From Pseudomonadota bacterium (GTDB lineage: Bacteria; Pseudomonadota; Gammaproteobacteria; Thiotrichales; Thiotrichaceae), in contig PDPG01000025.1 of the NCBI GenBank assembly GCA_002747455.1, positions 1-37,997 on the forward strand: a stretch of DNA of 37,997 bases, written 5' to 3'. A program made the translations under genes and the position numbers. Positions within the stretch are counted from its first letter, which is position 1. Each line of letters begins with the position of its first letter. This document shows, piece after piece, positions 28,246 through 36,233 of the stretch. The notes under the pieces were generated by a model. The model saw only the letters and a list, made by a program, of their open reading frames with translations, was not told the origin of the DNA and searched no databases.

Positions 28246-29799
28246 TCAGTTGGTGTCCGATTCAACATCAAACCCCACCACATTCCGTTCATCCTTACTA
28301 AACTCAACCCCAATCAGGTGAATCGGCAGGTCCAAGTGCCGGTATTTATCCGCATAAGCCTTGTTTTTAATTTGTTGTAAGGCATTGCCGTCTGGGACAA
28401 GTTCCACGACCTTAAACTCAAAAATATACACTTGCTCGTTAAACTTGAGCGTCATATCAATGCGGCCTAAGTTCGTGCAATCCTCAAGCGTGACATCTAA
28501 ACCCAGTGCCGCGAAGTAGGAGTAAAACACGCTGGCGTAGTAGCCTTCGTAATTTTGAATCTCGTTTCTGGAATACCACTGGTAAGGAATACTGGCAAAG
28601 AAGCCTCGAAATAGTGTGTTGAGGCCGTCAAAGTCGTTCGCCATTAACAAACGATAGAGCTGCCCACTTTGTATGGCTTGCTCTGATTTGTCTTTGACTA
28701 GGGCCCAGAGCAGGTTTTCATTGAGGCTTTGGTACACCTCGCGGTTTGGGTAGCCTAGTTTGAAAAACCGCTGACCACCCAAGTTGTCTTCTTCTTTTAT
28801 TGTCAAATAGCCCGTTTGAAACAAAAGTGCTTCTGTGGTGATGTCATCCACATCAAAGTTGGCGAGCATGGCACTACTGCTATACATATCGTTGAGCTTG
28901 AGGGTGGGGACTTGTCGTTGTAGCAGTAAATCAATTAAGAAAGTAGGTGTGCCGGTTTCAAACCAGTAGTTGTCAAAGCGGCGGTTATCAAAAAGTTTCA
29001 GAATGTCAAACGGGTTATAAACACCTTCACCCAGCCAGTTATAACCGTTATACCATTGCCTAATTTGCTGGCGATCCAGGCCGTCCAGCTCCGCGGCAAA
29101 GACAGAATCAATATCATGGTCGGTATAGCCGCAGAGCGTGGAGTAGCGCGGGTCGAGTGTAATGTCGATCAGGTTATTCAGCCCTGAGAACAAGCTTACT
29201 TTAGAAAACTTGCTAACGCCGGTTAAAAAGCTAAACCTGATATGTGCGTCGTAATCTTTGATTGTGCCATAAAAACCACGCAGAAAATCACGGTTGGCTC
29301 GTGCAATATCCGGCTGGTTAATGGCATCCAGGATTGGCTTGTCATATTCGTCAATAAGGATGACAACCTGCTGGCCCGTCTGCTGTTTCAGGTGTTTGAT
29401 GAGCTCTTTAAAGCGACCGGCGCAGGAGGTGCTATCGGGCGTTAAGTGAGCTGTTTTTTCCAGGTCAGTCAGCTGTTCCGAGATTTGCTGTTGCAGGCTT
29501 GCCTCGATATTAAAATGGCCACTGCCAAAACTGAAACGAATGACCGGATAGGTGACAGACCAATCCCAGTAAGGATGGATGGCCAAGCCCTGAAATAACG
29601 GCTCATTTCCTTCAAATAGCTCTTTCAACGTATCTAAAAACAGACTCTTACCAAAGCGACGTGGTCGTGACAAAAAGTAATGATTGCCATTATTGACCAA
29701 GGACAACGCAAGGTCAGTCTTATCAACGTAATAGCACTGCCCCTGACGAATTTTCGAGAGTGTTTGAATGCCAATTGGCAGTTGCTTGCGTTCGGTCAT
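28246..29799 (-). CDS. AAA-like ATPase with C-terminal PD-(D/E)XK nuclease-like domain
   Basis: The family (AAA-ATPase-like plus PDDEXK_9/DUF1703) is common in bacteria with large genomes, often in many copies, and its function is not established. The 517-residue product begins with LPIGIQTLSKIRQGQCYYVD. It has Walker A-like RPRRFGKSLF (Lys51) and Walker B VVILIDEYDKPI (Asp150, Glu151). The C-terminal nuclease-like part has GRIDMTLKF (Asp448) and FEFKV (Glu461, Lys463), followed by a QQIKNKAYADKY segment, so the catalytic set looks intact. It lies 36 bases downstream of the orphan winged-helix fragment. Confidence 0.88.
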   Translation of the reverse strand: MTERKQLPIGIQTLSKIRQGQCYYVDKTDLALSLVNNGNHYFLSRPRRFGKSLFLDTLKELFEGNEPLFQGLAIHPYWDWSVTYPVIRFSFGSGHFNIEASLQQQISEQLTDLEKTAHLTPDSTSCAGRFKELIKHLKQQTGQQVVILIDEYDKPILDAINQPDIARANRDFLRGFYGTIKDYDAHIRFSFLTGVSKFSKVSLFSGLNNLIDITLDPRYSTLCGYTDHDIDSVFAAELDGLDRQQIRQWYNGYNWLGEGVYNPFDILKLFDNRRFDNYWFETGTPTFLIDLLLQRQVPTLKLNDMYSSSAMLANFDVDDITTEALLFQTGYLTIKEEDNLGGQRFFKLGYPNREVYQSLNENLLWALVKDKSEQAIQSGQLYRLLMANDFDGLNTLFRGFFASIPYQWYSRNEIQNYEGYYASVFYSYFAALGLDVTLEDCTNLGRIDMTLKFNEQVYIFEFKVVELVPDGNALQQIKNKAYADKYRHLDLPIHLIGVEFSKDERNVVGFDVESDTN

Positions 29800-29835
29800 G
29801 GCGGCTGCTTGTGTATCCTCTGCGTAGCACTCAGT

Positions 29836-30021
29836 CTATAGTCTGTTTAACTCAGCCTCAAGTTTTGCGGCTGGGGCATCTTCTTTGATGTAATCCACAA
29901 ACAGGGGCACACGGTAAAACCAGCGTCCCTTATCACGTCCCAGAATAAAGGCCAGCTCCAGTCGGGACAGGGTTTTCTCCAGTTGTTGCGTGTCCGGTTG
30001 CAGGTTTTGCTGTTGTGCCAT
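29836..30021 (-). pseudogene. orphan winged-helix-like C-terminal fragment (ATPase remnant?)
   Basis: A 61-residue frame from ATG 30021 encodes a segment ending LSRLELAFILGRDKGRWFYR followed by VPLFVDYIKE. That pattern looks like the winged-helix end of bacterial STAND/AAA ATPases, where a strongly basic strand precedes VPLF. The frame is open further upstream, past the WD40 stop, to a TAG near 30118, so it may once have been part of a longer protein. No ATPase motifs remain. It is either the remnant of a rearranged ATPase or a small gene in its own right. The family assignment is by eye. Confidence 0.45.
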
Positions 30022-30055
30022 TTCCAGTAAATCAGCGGTACTGAAATCCTGTTTT

Positions 30056-32152
30056 TCAATCGTTGCTTTTGTCGAAGGTTTTGGGTAAAGCTGATTGTAA
30101 ACCTTTATCGCCAGGCTCTAGAAGTAAGCTGCCATCATCGCCGCGCTGAAAGATTTTACCGTTATGGCTTAGCCAGTTACCGTTTACTCCGCCAATTATT
30201 GTATAGAGCAGTTTTTTTGTATCGGTGTCCCAGAGTTTGATGACATTGTCCTCAGAGCTGGAAGCGAGTATTTTACCATCCGGGCTGAAACTGACTGAGT
30301 TAACAAAGTCTTCATGTCCTGTGAAGGTATGCAATAGGCGCTTGTTCTGTGTGTCCCAGAGTTTGATGGTGCTGTCGCCAGAGCCGGAAGCGAGTGTTTT
30401 ACCGTCTGGGCTGAAGCTCACCGAAAGAACTAGATTGTTGTGCCCTTCAAAGGTATGTAACAAACGTTTGGTCTGTGTATCCCAAAGTTCGATGGTGTTG
30501 TCACTAGAGCCGGAAGCGAGTGTTTTACCGTCCGGGTTAAAACTGACTGAACTAACCGATCTGTTATGCCCTTCGAAAGTGTATAGCAAGCGTTTGTTCT
30601 GTGTATCCCAGAGTTTGATGGTGTTGTCCAAAGAGCTGGAAGCAAGTGATTTGCCGTCAGGACTGAAGCTGACTGAAAGAACCGGGTTTTTATGTCCTTC
30701 GAAAGTGTATAGCAAGCGTTTGGTCTGGGTATCCCAGAGTTTGATGGTGTTATCCAAAGAGCCAGAAGCGAGTGTTTTACCGTCCGGGCTGAAACTGACT
30801 GAGTTAACCCAGTCTTTATGGCCCATGAGGGTGTGTAACAAGCGTTTGGTCTGGGTATCCCAGAGTTTGACGGTGTTGTCACCAGAACCAGAGGCGAGTT
30901 TTTTAGTGTCCGGGCTGAAGCTGATCGAACGAACCAACTTTTTGTGTCCTTCAAAGGTGTATACCAAGTGTTTGGTTTGCGTATCCCAGAGTTTGATGGT
31001 GTTGTCAGAAGAGCCAGAAGCAAGTGTTTTACCATCCGGACTGAAGCTGACCGAATGAACCGAGCTTTTATGTCCTTCAAAGGTGTATACCAAGCGTTTG
31101 GTTCGTGTACCCCAGAGTTTGATGGTGTCGTCATCAGAGCCGGAAGCAAGTGTTTTACCGTCCGGGCTGAAGCTCACCGAAAGAACCGAGCCATTGTGCC
31201 CTTCAAAGGAGTATATCAAGTGTTTGGTCTGTGTATCCCAGAGCTTGGTGGTGTTGTCATCAGAACCGGAAGCGAGTGTTTTACCGTCCGGGCTGAAGCT
31301 CACCGAAAGAACTGAGCCGTTGTGCCCTTCAAAGGAGTATATCAAGTGTTTGGTCTGTGTGTCCCAGAGTTTGATGGTGTTGTCCAAAGAGCCAGCAGCG
31401 AGTGTTTTACCGTCTGGGCTGAAGCTTACCGACAGAACCCAGTCTTTATGATCCACGAAGGTGTGTAATAAGTGCTTTCCCTGTATATCCCAAAGTTTGA
31501 TGGTGTTGTCGTCAGAACCGGAGGCGAGTGTTTTACCGTCTGGGCCGAAGCTGATTGAGTTAACTCGGCCCTTATGACCTGCGAAGGTGTATAACAAGCG
31601 TTTGGTTTGCGTATTCCAGAGTTTGATGGTGTTGTCATCAGAACCGGAAGCGAGTGTTTTGCCATCGGGGCTGAAGCTGACTGAAAGAATCGGACTTTTG
31701 TGTCCTTCAAAGGTGTATAACAAGCGTTTGGTCTGCGTATCCCAGATTTTGATAGTGCTGTCCCGGGAGCCGGAAGCGAGCGTTTTACCGTCCGGGCTGA
31801 AGCTGACTGAACTAACCGATCTGTTGTGTCCTTCAAAGGTGTATACCAAGCGTTTGGTCTGCGTATCCCAAAGTTTGACGGTGCTGTCACCAGAGCCGGA
31901 AGCGAGTGTTTTACCGTCTGGGCTAAAAGCAATACTGTTGTACATTGTACGTTCATCAATGATCCGGTTTGGAAAGTCAGCAAGACTTTCACCTTCCGGA
32001 ACGAGTGGAGGGAGAGCAGAGCTGGCAAATAGTTGCAATGGCAGAAGGAGAGGCAAAATCACCTTTGTAAAGAGGGAGGCCAGTCGAGTCAGACTCGAAG
32101 CCAGCGTATCAATTCCATCATGTAATTTTTGTGTATCTACTGCTTTTTCCAT
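30056..32152 (-). CDS. 14-repeat WD40 protein with N-terminal hydrophobic export/anchor segment
   Basis: WD40 repeats fold into beta-propellers used as protein-docking platforms. The 698-residue product has a charged N-terminus, then a hydrophobic stretch (about residues 28-45, FTKVILPLLLPLQLFASSA) resembling a signal peptide or membrane anchor. Residues 71-658 hold 14 units of 42 residues with the pattern SVSFSPDGKTLASGSxDNTI and KLWDTQTKRLLYTFEGHK. Fourteen units fit two seven-bladed propellers. No catalytic domain is attached; the last ~40 residues end SALPKTFDKSND. AAGGA precedes the ATG, with a TATAAT box at 32180-32185. Confidence 0.9.
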   Translation of the reverse strand: MEKAVDTQKLHDGIDTLASSLTRLASLFTKVILPLLLPLQLFASSALPPLVPEGESLADFPNRIIDERTMYNSIAFSPDGKTLASGSGDSTVKLWDTQTKRLVYTFEGHNRSVSSVSFSPDGKTLASGSRDSTIKIWDTQTKRLLYTFEGHKSPILSVSFSPDGKTLASGSDDNTIKLWNTQTKRLLYTFAGHKGRVNSISFGPDGKTLASGSDDNTIKLWDIQGKHLLHTFVDHKDWVLSVSFSPDGKTLAAGSLDNTIKLWDTQTKHLIYSFEGHNGSVLSVSFSPDGKTLASGSDDNTTKLWDTQTKHLIYSFEGHNGSVLSVSFSPDGKTLASGSDDDTIKLWGTRTKRLVYTFEGHKSSVHSVSFSPDGKTLASGSSDNTIKLWDTQTKHLVYTFEGHKKLVRSISFSPDTKKLASGSGDNTVKLWDTQTKRLLHTLMGHKDWVNSVSFSPDGKTLASGSLDNTIKLWDTQTKRLLYTFEGHKNPVLSVSFSPDGKSLASSSLDNTIKLWDTQNKRLLYTFEGHNRSVSSVSFNPDGKTLASGSSDNTIELWDTQTKRLLHTFEGHNNLVLSVSFSPDGKTLASGSGDSTIKLWDTQNKRLLHTFTGHEDFVNSVSFSPDGKILASSSEDNVIKLWDTDTKKLLYTIIGGVNGNWLSHNGKIFQRGDDGSLLLEPGDKGLQSALPKTFDKSND
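30179..31942 (-). repeat. 14 tandem 126-bp repeats encoding WD40 units
   Basis: The repeat period is exactly 126 bases (42 codons). Neighbouring units are very similar at the DNA level; for example the copies starting near 31157 and 31283 differ by only a few bases over most of their length. This implies recent duplication or gene conversion and makes the locus prone to copy-number change and to assembly error. Confidence 0.9.
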
Positions 32153-32179
32153 TACTCAATTCCTTATGTTGCGGCTCGG

Positions 32180-32185
32180 ATTATA
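32180..32185 (-). promoter_or_regulatory. -10 box of the WD40 gene promoter
   Basis: A perfect TATAAT on the minus strand lies 28 bases before the WD40 start. The nearest -35-like sequence, TTGGCG, is only 15 bases further upstream, so the promoter may be weak or activator-dependent. Confidence 0.5.
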
Positions 32186-32412
32186 ACCCAAATCTCAACA
32201 CGCCAATAACTCCAGCTTCGTCTGCCGGATAAACTTTCCACGCCAAACAAAGTGCCCCCAACTAACCGGCACATCACCCAGACAGAAGCTACCCCCGTGC
32301 TGCAATCAGGATTAGCGTTTGCAAGTAAACCACCACAAGCCGTTATCAGCTATTGCGCTTAACTTGCGGATTAACGACAATCTCGCCATCTGAATTTACG
32401 ACATTACACATC

Positions 32413-33219
32413 ATGGCCAGCAAAAAACGCGATATTCCTGTTTTTGATCACCCAATTATTGAAACTCACTGTCACCTTGATTATTTGGAGGGTGATGTGT
32501 TGGCGGCAACGATTGAGGCGGCACAGGCGGTCAACATTGAACGAATTATCACCATCGGCGTGTCGCCAGATAATCTGGATACTGTGATGGGGATTATCCA
32601 CGACCATGGGATTGTTTTTGGTACACAGGGCGTTCACCCGCACGACGCGGATGCATACAATGCTGAGGTTGATCAGAAAATCCGCGAAAATGCACTAGAT
32701 GATAAGGTGCTGGCAATTGGTGAGATTGGGCTGGATTATTACTACGATCACTCAGACCGAGCTAAACAACGCGACGCTTTTGAACAGCAATTACAAATTG
32801 CCATCGACCTGAAATTACCGATTGTGGTACACACGCGCGAAGCGGATGAAGACATGCAGGCGATTTTGCAAAATTTTGTCAGCCAAATGCCAAAACGTGG
32901 TGTGATTCATAGTTTTACATCGGGCAGGGGACTGGCGGAGTATTGTTTAGGTGAAGGCTTCCATCTGGGCTTTAATGGCATCAGCACGTTTAAAACAGCG
33001 GAGAATGTACGCGAGATTGTGCAGCTGACGCCCGCGGAGCGAATTTTATTTGAAACAGACGCTCCTTATCTCACGCCTGTACCTTATCGCGGTAGACCAA
33101 ATGAACCGAAGTATCTGCCATTTATTGCCGAGCATATTGGTGTGGTGAAAGAGATTCCGCGGGCGCGATTGTTGCCACAGGTTTATCAGAATAGCTTGGA
33201 CGTATTTTTTAATCCGTGA
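32413..33219 (+). CDS. TatD-family metal-dependent hydrolase
   Basis: TatD enzymes are TIM-barrel metal-dependent DNases/hydrolases implicated in DNA repair and degradation. With the ATG at 32413 the protein has 268 residues, the family norm; an upstream in-frame TTG (32353) would add 20 non-conserved residues. Metal ligands are seen in THCHLD (His19, His21), LAIGEIGLDYYYD (Glu), PIVVHTREA (His) and ILFETDAPYLTP (Asp). The sequence is more like the YcfH/TatD group than RNase-type hydrolases. No good ribosome site is visible. gltX follows after 89 bases. Confidence 0.92.
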   Translation: MASKKRDIPVFDHPIIETHCHLDYLEGDVLAATIEAAQAVNIERIITIGVSPDNLDTVMGIIHDHGIVFGTQGVHPHDADAYNAEVDQKIRENALDDKVLAIGEIGLDYYYDHSDRAKQRDAFEQQLQIAIDLKLPIVVHTREADEDMQAILQNFVSQMPKRGVIHSFTSGRGLAEYCLGEGFHLGFNGISTFKTAENVREIVQLTPAERILFETDAPYLTPVPYRGRPNEPKYLPFIAEHIGVVKEIPRARLLPQVYQNSLDVFFNP

Positions 33220-33308
33220 TGTAGCCACGCCAATATCCGCGCCCCTACTTTTGCTGAAAGGTTCAAAATGATACCCTTCGCCTTCCAATTTTTACCCAGA
33301 TTTGACCT

Positions 33309-34718
33309 ATGACTGTTAAAACTCGCTTTGCCCCAAGCCCCACTGGTTATTTACACATTGGCGGTGCTCGAACAGCCCTGTATGGCTGGCTTTATGCCCG
33401 TAAAATGGGGGGGATTTTTGCCCTGCGCGTCGAAGATACGGATCGTGAGCGTTCCACACAAGCCTCGGTGGATGCAATTCTGGAGGGTATGGCATGGTTA
33501 GGGCTGGACTATGACGAGGGGCCGGTTTTCCAAACGCAGCGTTTTGATCGCTATGCTGAAGTGATTCAGCAGCTTATGGATGAAGGCCACGCTTACCATT
33601 GTTATTGCTCCCGTGAGGAGCTGGATGAAATGCGTGAGCAGCAGCGTGCGAACAAGCAGAAGCCCCGCTACGATGGCCGTTGTCGCCACAGAACCGAGCC
33701 GGTGGAAGGCGTAGACCCTGTCATTCGTTTTCGTAACCCGCTGGAAGGGGATGTGGTCATTAAGGATGTGGTCAAAGGCGATATTGTGATCAATAACCGC
33801 GAGCTGGATGACCTGATTATTGCCCGCTCTGACGGTACGCCAACCTACAATCTGACGGTGGTGGTGGATGATATCGACATGGGAATGACGCATATTATTC
33901 GCGGTGATGATCACATCAACAACACGCCGCGGCAGATTAATATCATGCAAGCTCTGGGCGCTGAAATACCTGCCTTTGCGCATGTGCCAATGATTTTGGG
34001 TGATGATGGTAAGCGTTTGTCCAAGCGCCACGGTGCGGTGGGGGTAATGCAATATCGTGATGATGGCTATTTGCCGGAAGCGGTGTTGAATTATCTAATT
34101 CGCTTGGGTTGGTCGCATGGTGATCAGGAGATATTCAGTCGTGAGGAAATGCTGACATTCTTTGAGCTAGAGGATATTCATGGCTCGGCATCGGCGTTTA
34201 ATACTGAAAAGCTGAACTGGATGAACCAGCAGTATTTTAAAACACTGCCGGTTGAGGTGATCGAAGGGCACTTGCAATGGCATCTGGACAATCAAAAGCT
34301 GGATGTCAGCAATGGCCCGGCGTTGGCAGATGTGATCGAAGCGCAGCGTGAGCGTGCCAAGAATTTGGTCGATTTTGTAGAAACCAGCCGTTACTACTAT
34401 GAGGACTTTGACAGCTACGACGAAAAGGCACAGAAAAAGCAATTTAAAGCGGGGGTGGATGCGACTTTACAAGCGCTCCATAAGCGTTTGAGTGCGCTGG
34501 CTGAGTGGAATCCTGAGTCGATTGAGGCGGCTATTAAAGCAACCTGTGAGGCATTGGGACTGGGCATGGGCAAGGTTGGCCCACCATTGCGTTTAGCGGT
34601 GGCTGGTACGCCAATGTCACCCAGCCTGGATGTGACATTAAACCTGGTGGGGAGAGAGAGAACGCTGGCGCGAATTGAAAAGGCGATTGCGTTTATTGTG
34701 GGAATGGCAGATCAGTGA
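33309..34718 (+). CDS. gltX: glutamyl-tRNA synthetase
   Basis: This class I synthetase charges tRNA-Glu with glutamate for translation and tetrapyrrole synthesis. The 469-residue product has the HIGH motif as HIGG (residues 16-19) in [19 protein letters not shown] and the KMSKS-type loop KRLSKRHG (residues 235-242). The insert with [15 protein letters not shown] is typical of proteobacterial GltX. The C-terminal anticodon-binding helical domain ends IEKAIAFI. The methyltransferase gene starts 15 bases after the stop, so the two are likely co-transcribed. Confidence 0.97.
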   Translation: MTVKTRFAPSPTGYLHIGGARTALYGWLYARKMGGIFALRVEDTDRERSTQASVDAILEGMAWLGLDYDEGPVFQTQRFDRYAEVIQQLMDEGHAYHCYCSREELDEMREQQRANKQKPRYDGRCRHRTEPVEGVDPVIRFRNPLEGDVVIKDVVKGDIVINNRELDDLIIARSDGTPTYNLTVVVDDIDMGMTHIIRGDDHINNTPRQINIMQALGAEIPAFAHVPMILGDDGKRLSKRHGAVGVMQYRDDGYLPEAVLNYLIRLGWSHGDQEIFSREEMLTFFELEDIHGSASAFNTEKLNWMNQQYFKTLPVEVIEGHLQWHLDNQKLDVSNGPALADVIEAQRERAKNLVDFVETSRYYYEDFDSYDEKAQKKQFKAGVDATLQALHKRLSALAEWNPESIEAAIKATCEALGLGMGKVGPPLRLAVAGTPMSPSLDVTLNLVGRERTLARIEKAIAFIVGMADQ

Positions 34719-34733
34719 TTTTGTTCACAACCC

Positions 34734-36233
34734 ATGCAAGCGTTTGATCAGCACCCTGCCTTTTACGAAGAAGACAACCGCCGCCACCGCCACTTTAATC
34801 CAATTAGCAAAGCTCATCTGGAGGCGAAGTTTTCAGTATTATTGCCACAGGATCAACTAAGTGGTCAGCGGGTGCTTGATCTTGGCTCAGGCAATGGTGC
34901 GGCGGGGCAGTGGGCTTTGTTTCATGGTGCAGCCCTCTATACGGGTGTTGAAATCCAGCAAAACTACGTTCAACAATCCCGCAAACTGTTAGCACACTGG
35001 ATGGATAAGGCTAACATTATCCAGCAGGACATTAGCAGTTTTTTGGCTGCGTGTGACGATGCCGCGTTTGATTTGGTGTTATTGGCCGGTGTGCTGTATC
35101 ACTTTGTCGATACCAAACACATCATCGACCAAGCCTGCCGAATTGCCAGAGAGCAGGTTGTTGTGGAGTCCAACTATCCGCGAGGTATGCGCTCTGGAAA
35201 ATTGCCACTGGATGCCACGATAACCGAGTATGTGACGGATCAGGAAGTAAATCTGGATCATGGTGATCAGTCGATGCTGGGGGTGTCAGCGACTACATCA
35301 CTGTCGGCGCTGGATATTTTGTTCCGCCTGAATGGCTATGCCAAACAAGAGAATAAACTGACGTTTCCAGTGACCCCGGATACCGTGATTTACGATGACA
35401 GTGCGCTGGGCAGTGGCGATCTGCAAACTCGCTTTGCCGTGCGCTATTTTCGTGATGCTGGCCAGCAAGCATTGAGTACTTTGGAGCATGATCTACCAGC
35501 ACAGTCGGGTGTAAAGCTGCCGTGGAACAATGACCCAATCACGCAGGCACGCACCGAGGAATATCAAAAGCAGGCGAAAGCCCTTGGCAGTCAAGCCAAC
35601 CCCGGTGAGTGGGCATTTGACGCGCAGGTAGCTGAAGTGTTTGATGGCATTGCCCGTCGTGAAATTCCTGATTATTTACGAGTGATTGAACTGTGCATTA
35701 ATGTGATTGCTAAAGGGGAGTTGCCGCAGCCCAAGATTATTGATGTAGGTAGTGCCACCGGTGAAACTCTGCGACAATTACATCAGGCAGGTTATCGTAA
35801 TCTTTATGGCGTGGATTCATCTGAGGCGATGTTGGCACGCTCGTTTGATCAGGCGACACTGATTTGTTCAGAGCATTTTCCCGAAGCGGCGGGGCCTTTT
35901 GATTATGTGTTAAACAACTGGACGCTGCATTTTATCCGCAAGCCGCTGGATTACTTGGCGGCGATTTATCGGGCTATGGCGCCGGGTGCTACATTGATTC
36001 TCTCTGACAAGGTTAGTAGCAGTGAGCGCATTCATGACTTGTACCATGACTTTAAGCGCAGCAGAGGCGTCACGGATGAGGAGATTGAAAAAAAGCGCCA
36101 ACAGATTGAGGGTGTGCTGGTGACGTATCCGTTTACCTGGTACTTAAACGCACTCACTTCCTTGGGATTTAAGGACATTGAGATTATCAATGCGAACGTC
36201 TCGTTTGTGAGTTTTATGGCGCGTAAGCGGTAG
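34734..36233 (+). CDS. tandem methyltransferase; C-terminal half CmoA-like
   Basis: The 499-residue protein joins two class I SAM-methyltransferase domains. The N-terminal domain has VLDLGSGNGAAGQW (residues 47-60) and VLLAGVLYHFVD. The C-terminal domain has KIIDVGSATGETLRQL (about 333-348), NNWTLHFIRKPLDYL, LILSDKVSS, YHDFKRSRGVTDEEIEKKRQ and a closing VSFVSFMARK. The last four match the CmoA pattern (carboxy-SAM synthase of the tRNA wobble uridine cmo5U pathway). The N-terminal domain is not identified; a CmoB-like role is speculation. The gene follows gltX closely and its 3' end overlaps the convergent TIR gene by 20 bases. Confidence 0.75.
   Translation: MQAFDQHPAFYEEDNRRHRHFNPISKAHLEAKFSVLLPQDQLSGQRVLDLGSGNGAAGQWALFHGAALYTGVEIQQNYVQQSRKLLAHWMDKANIIQQDISSFLAACDDAAFDLVLLAGVLYHFVDTKHIIDQACRIAREQVVVESNYPRGMRSGKLPLDATITEYVTDQEVNLDHGDQSMLGVSATTSLSALDILFRLNGYAKQENKLTFPVTPDTVIYDDSALGSGDLQTRFAVRYFRDAGQQALSTLEHDLPAQSGVKLPWNNDPITQARTEEYQKQAKALGSQANPGEWAFDAQVAEVFDGIARREIPDYLRVIELCINVIAKGELPQPKIIDVGSATGETLRQLHQAGYRNLYGVDSSEAMLARSFDQATLICSEHFPEAAGPFDYVLNNWTLHFIRKPLDYLAAIYRAMAPGATLILSDKVSSSERIHDLYHDFKRSRGVTDEEIEKKRQQIEGVLVTYPFTWYLNALTSLGFKDIEIINANVSFVSFMARKR

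Noticed and set aside
30225..31451. Long plus-strand open frames (up to 277 residues) with repeating VSQSLMVLS-type units
   Set aside because: They are the antisense of the WD40 repeats. The 126-base period keeps all frames open by repetition; the minus strand encodes a clear WD40 protein.
30179..31942. Tandem repeats resembling an array (CRISPR-like)
   Set aside because: The period is 126 bases with no unique spacers, and the repeats are in-frame WD40 codons.
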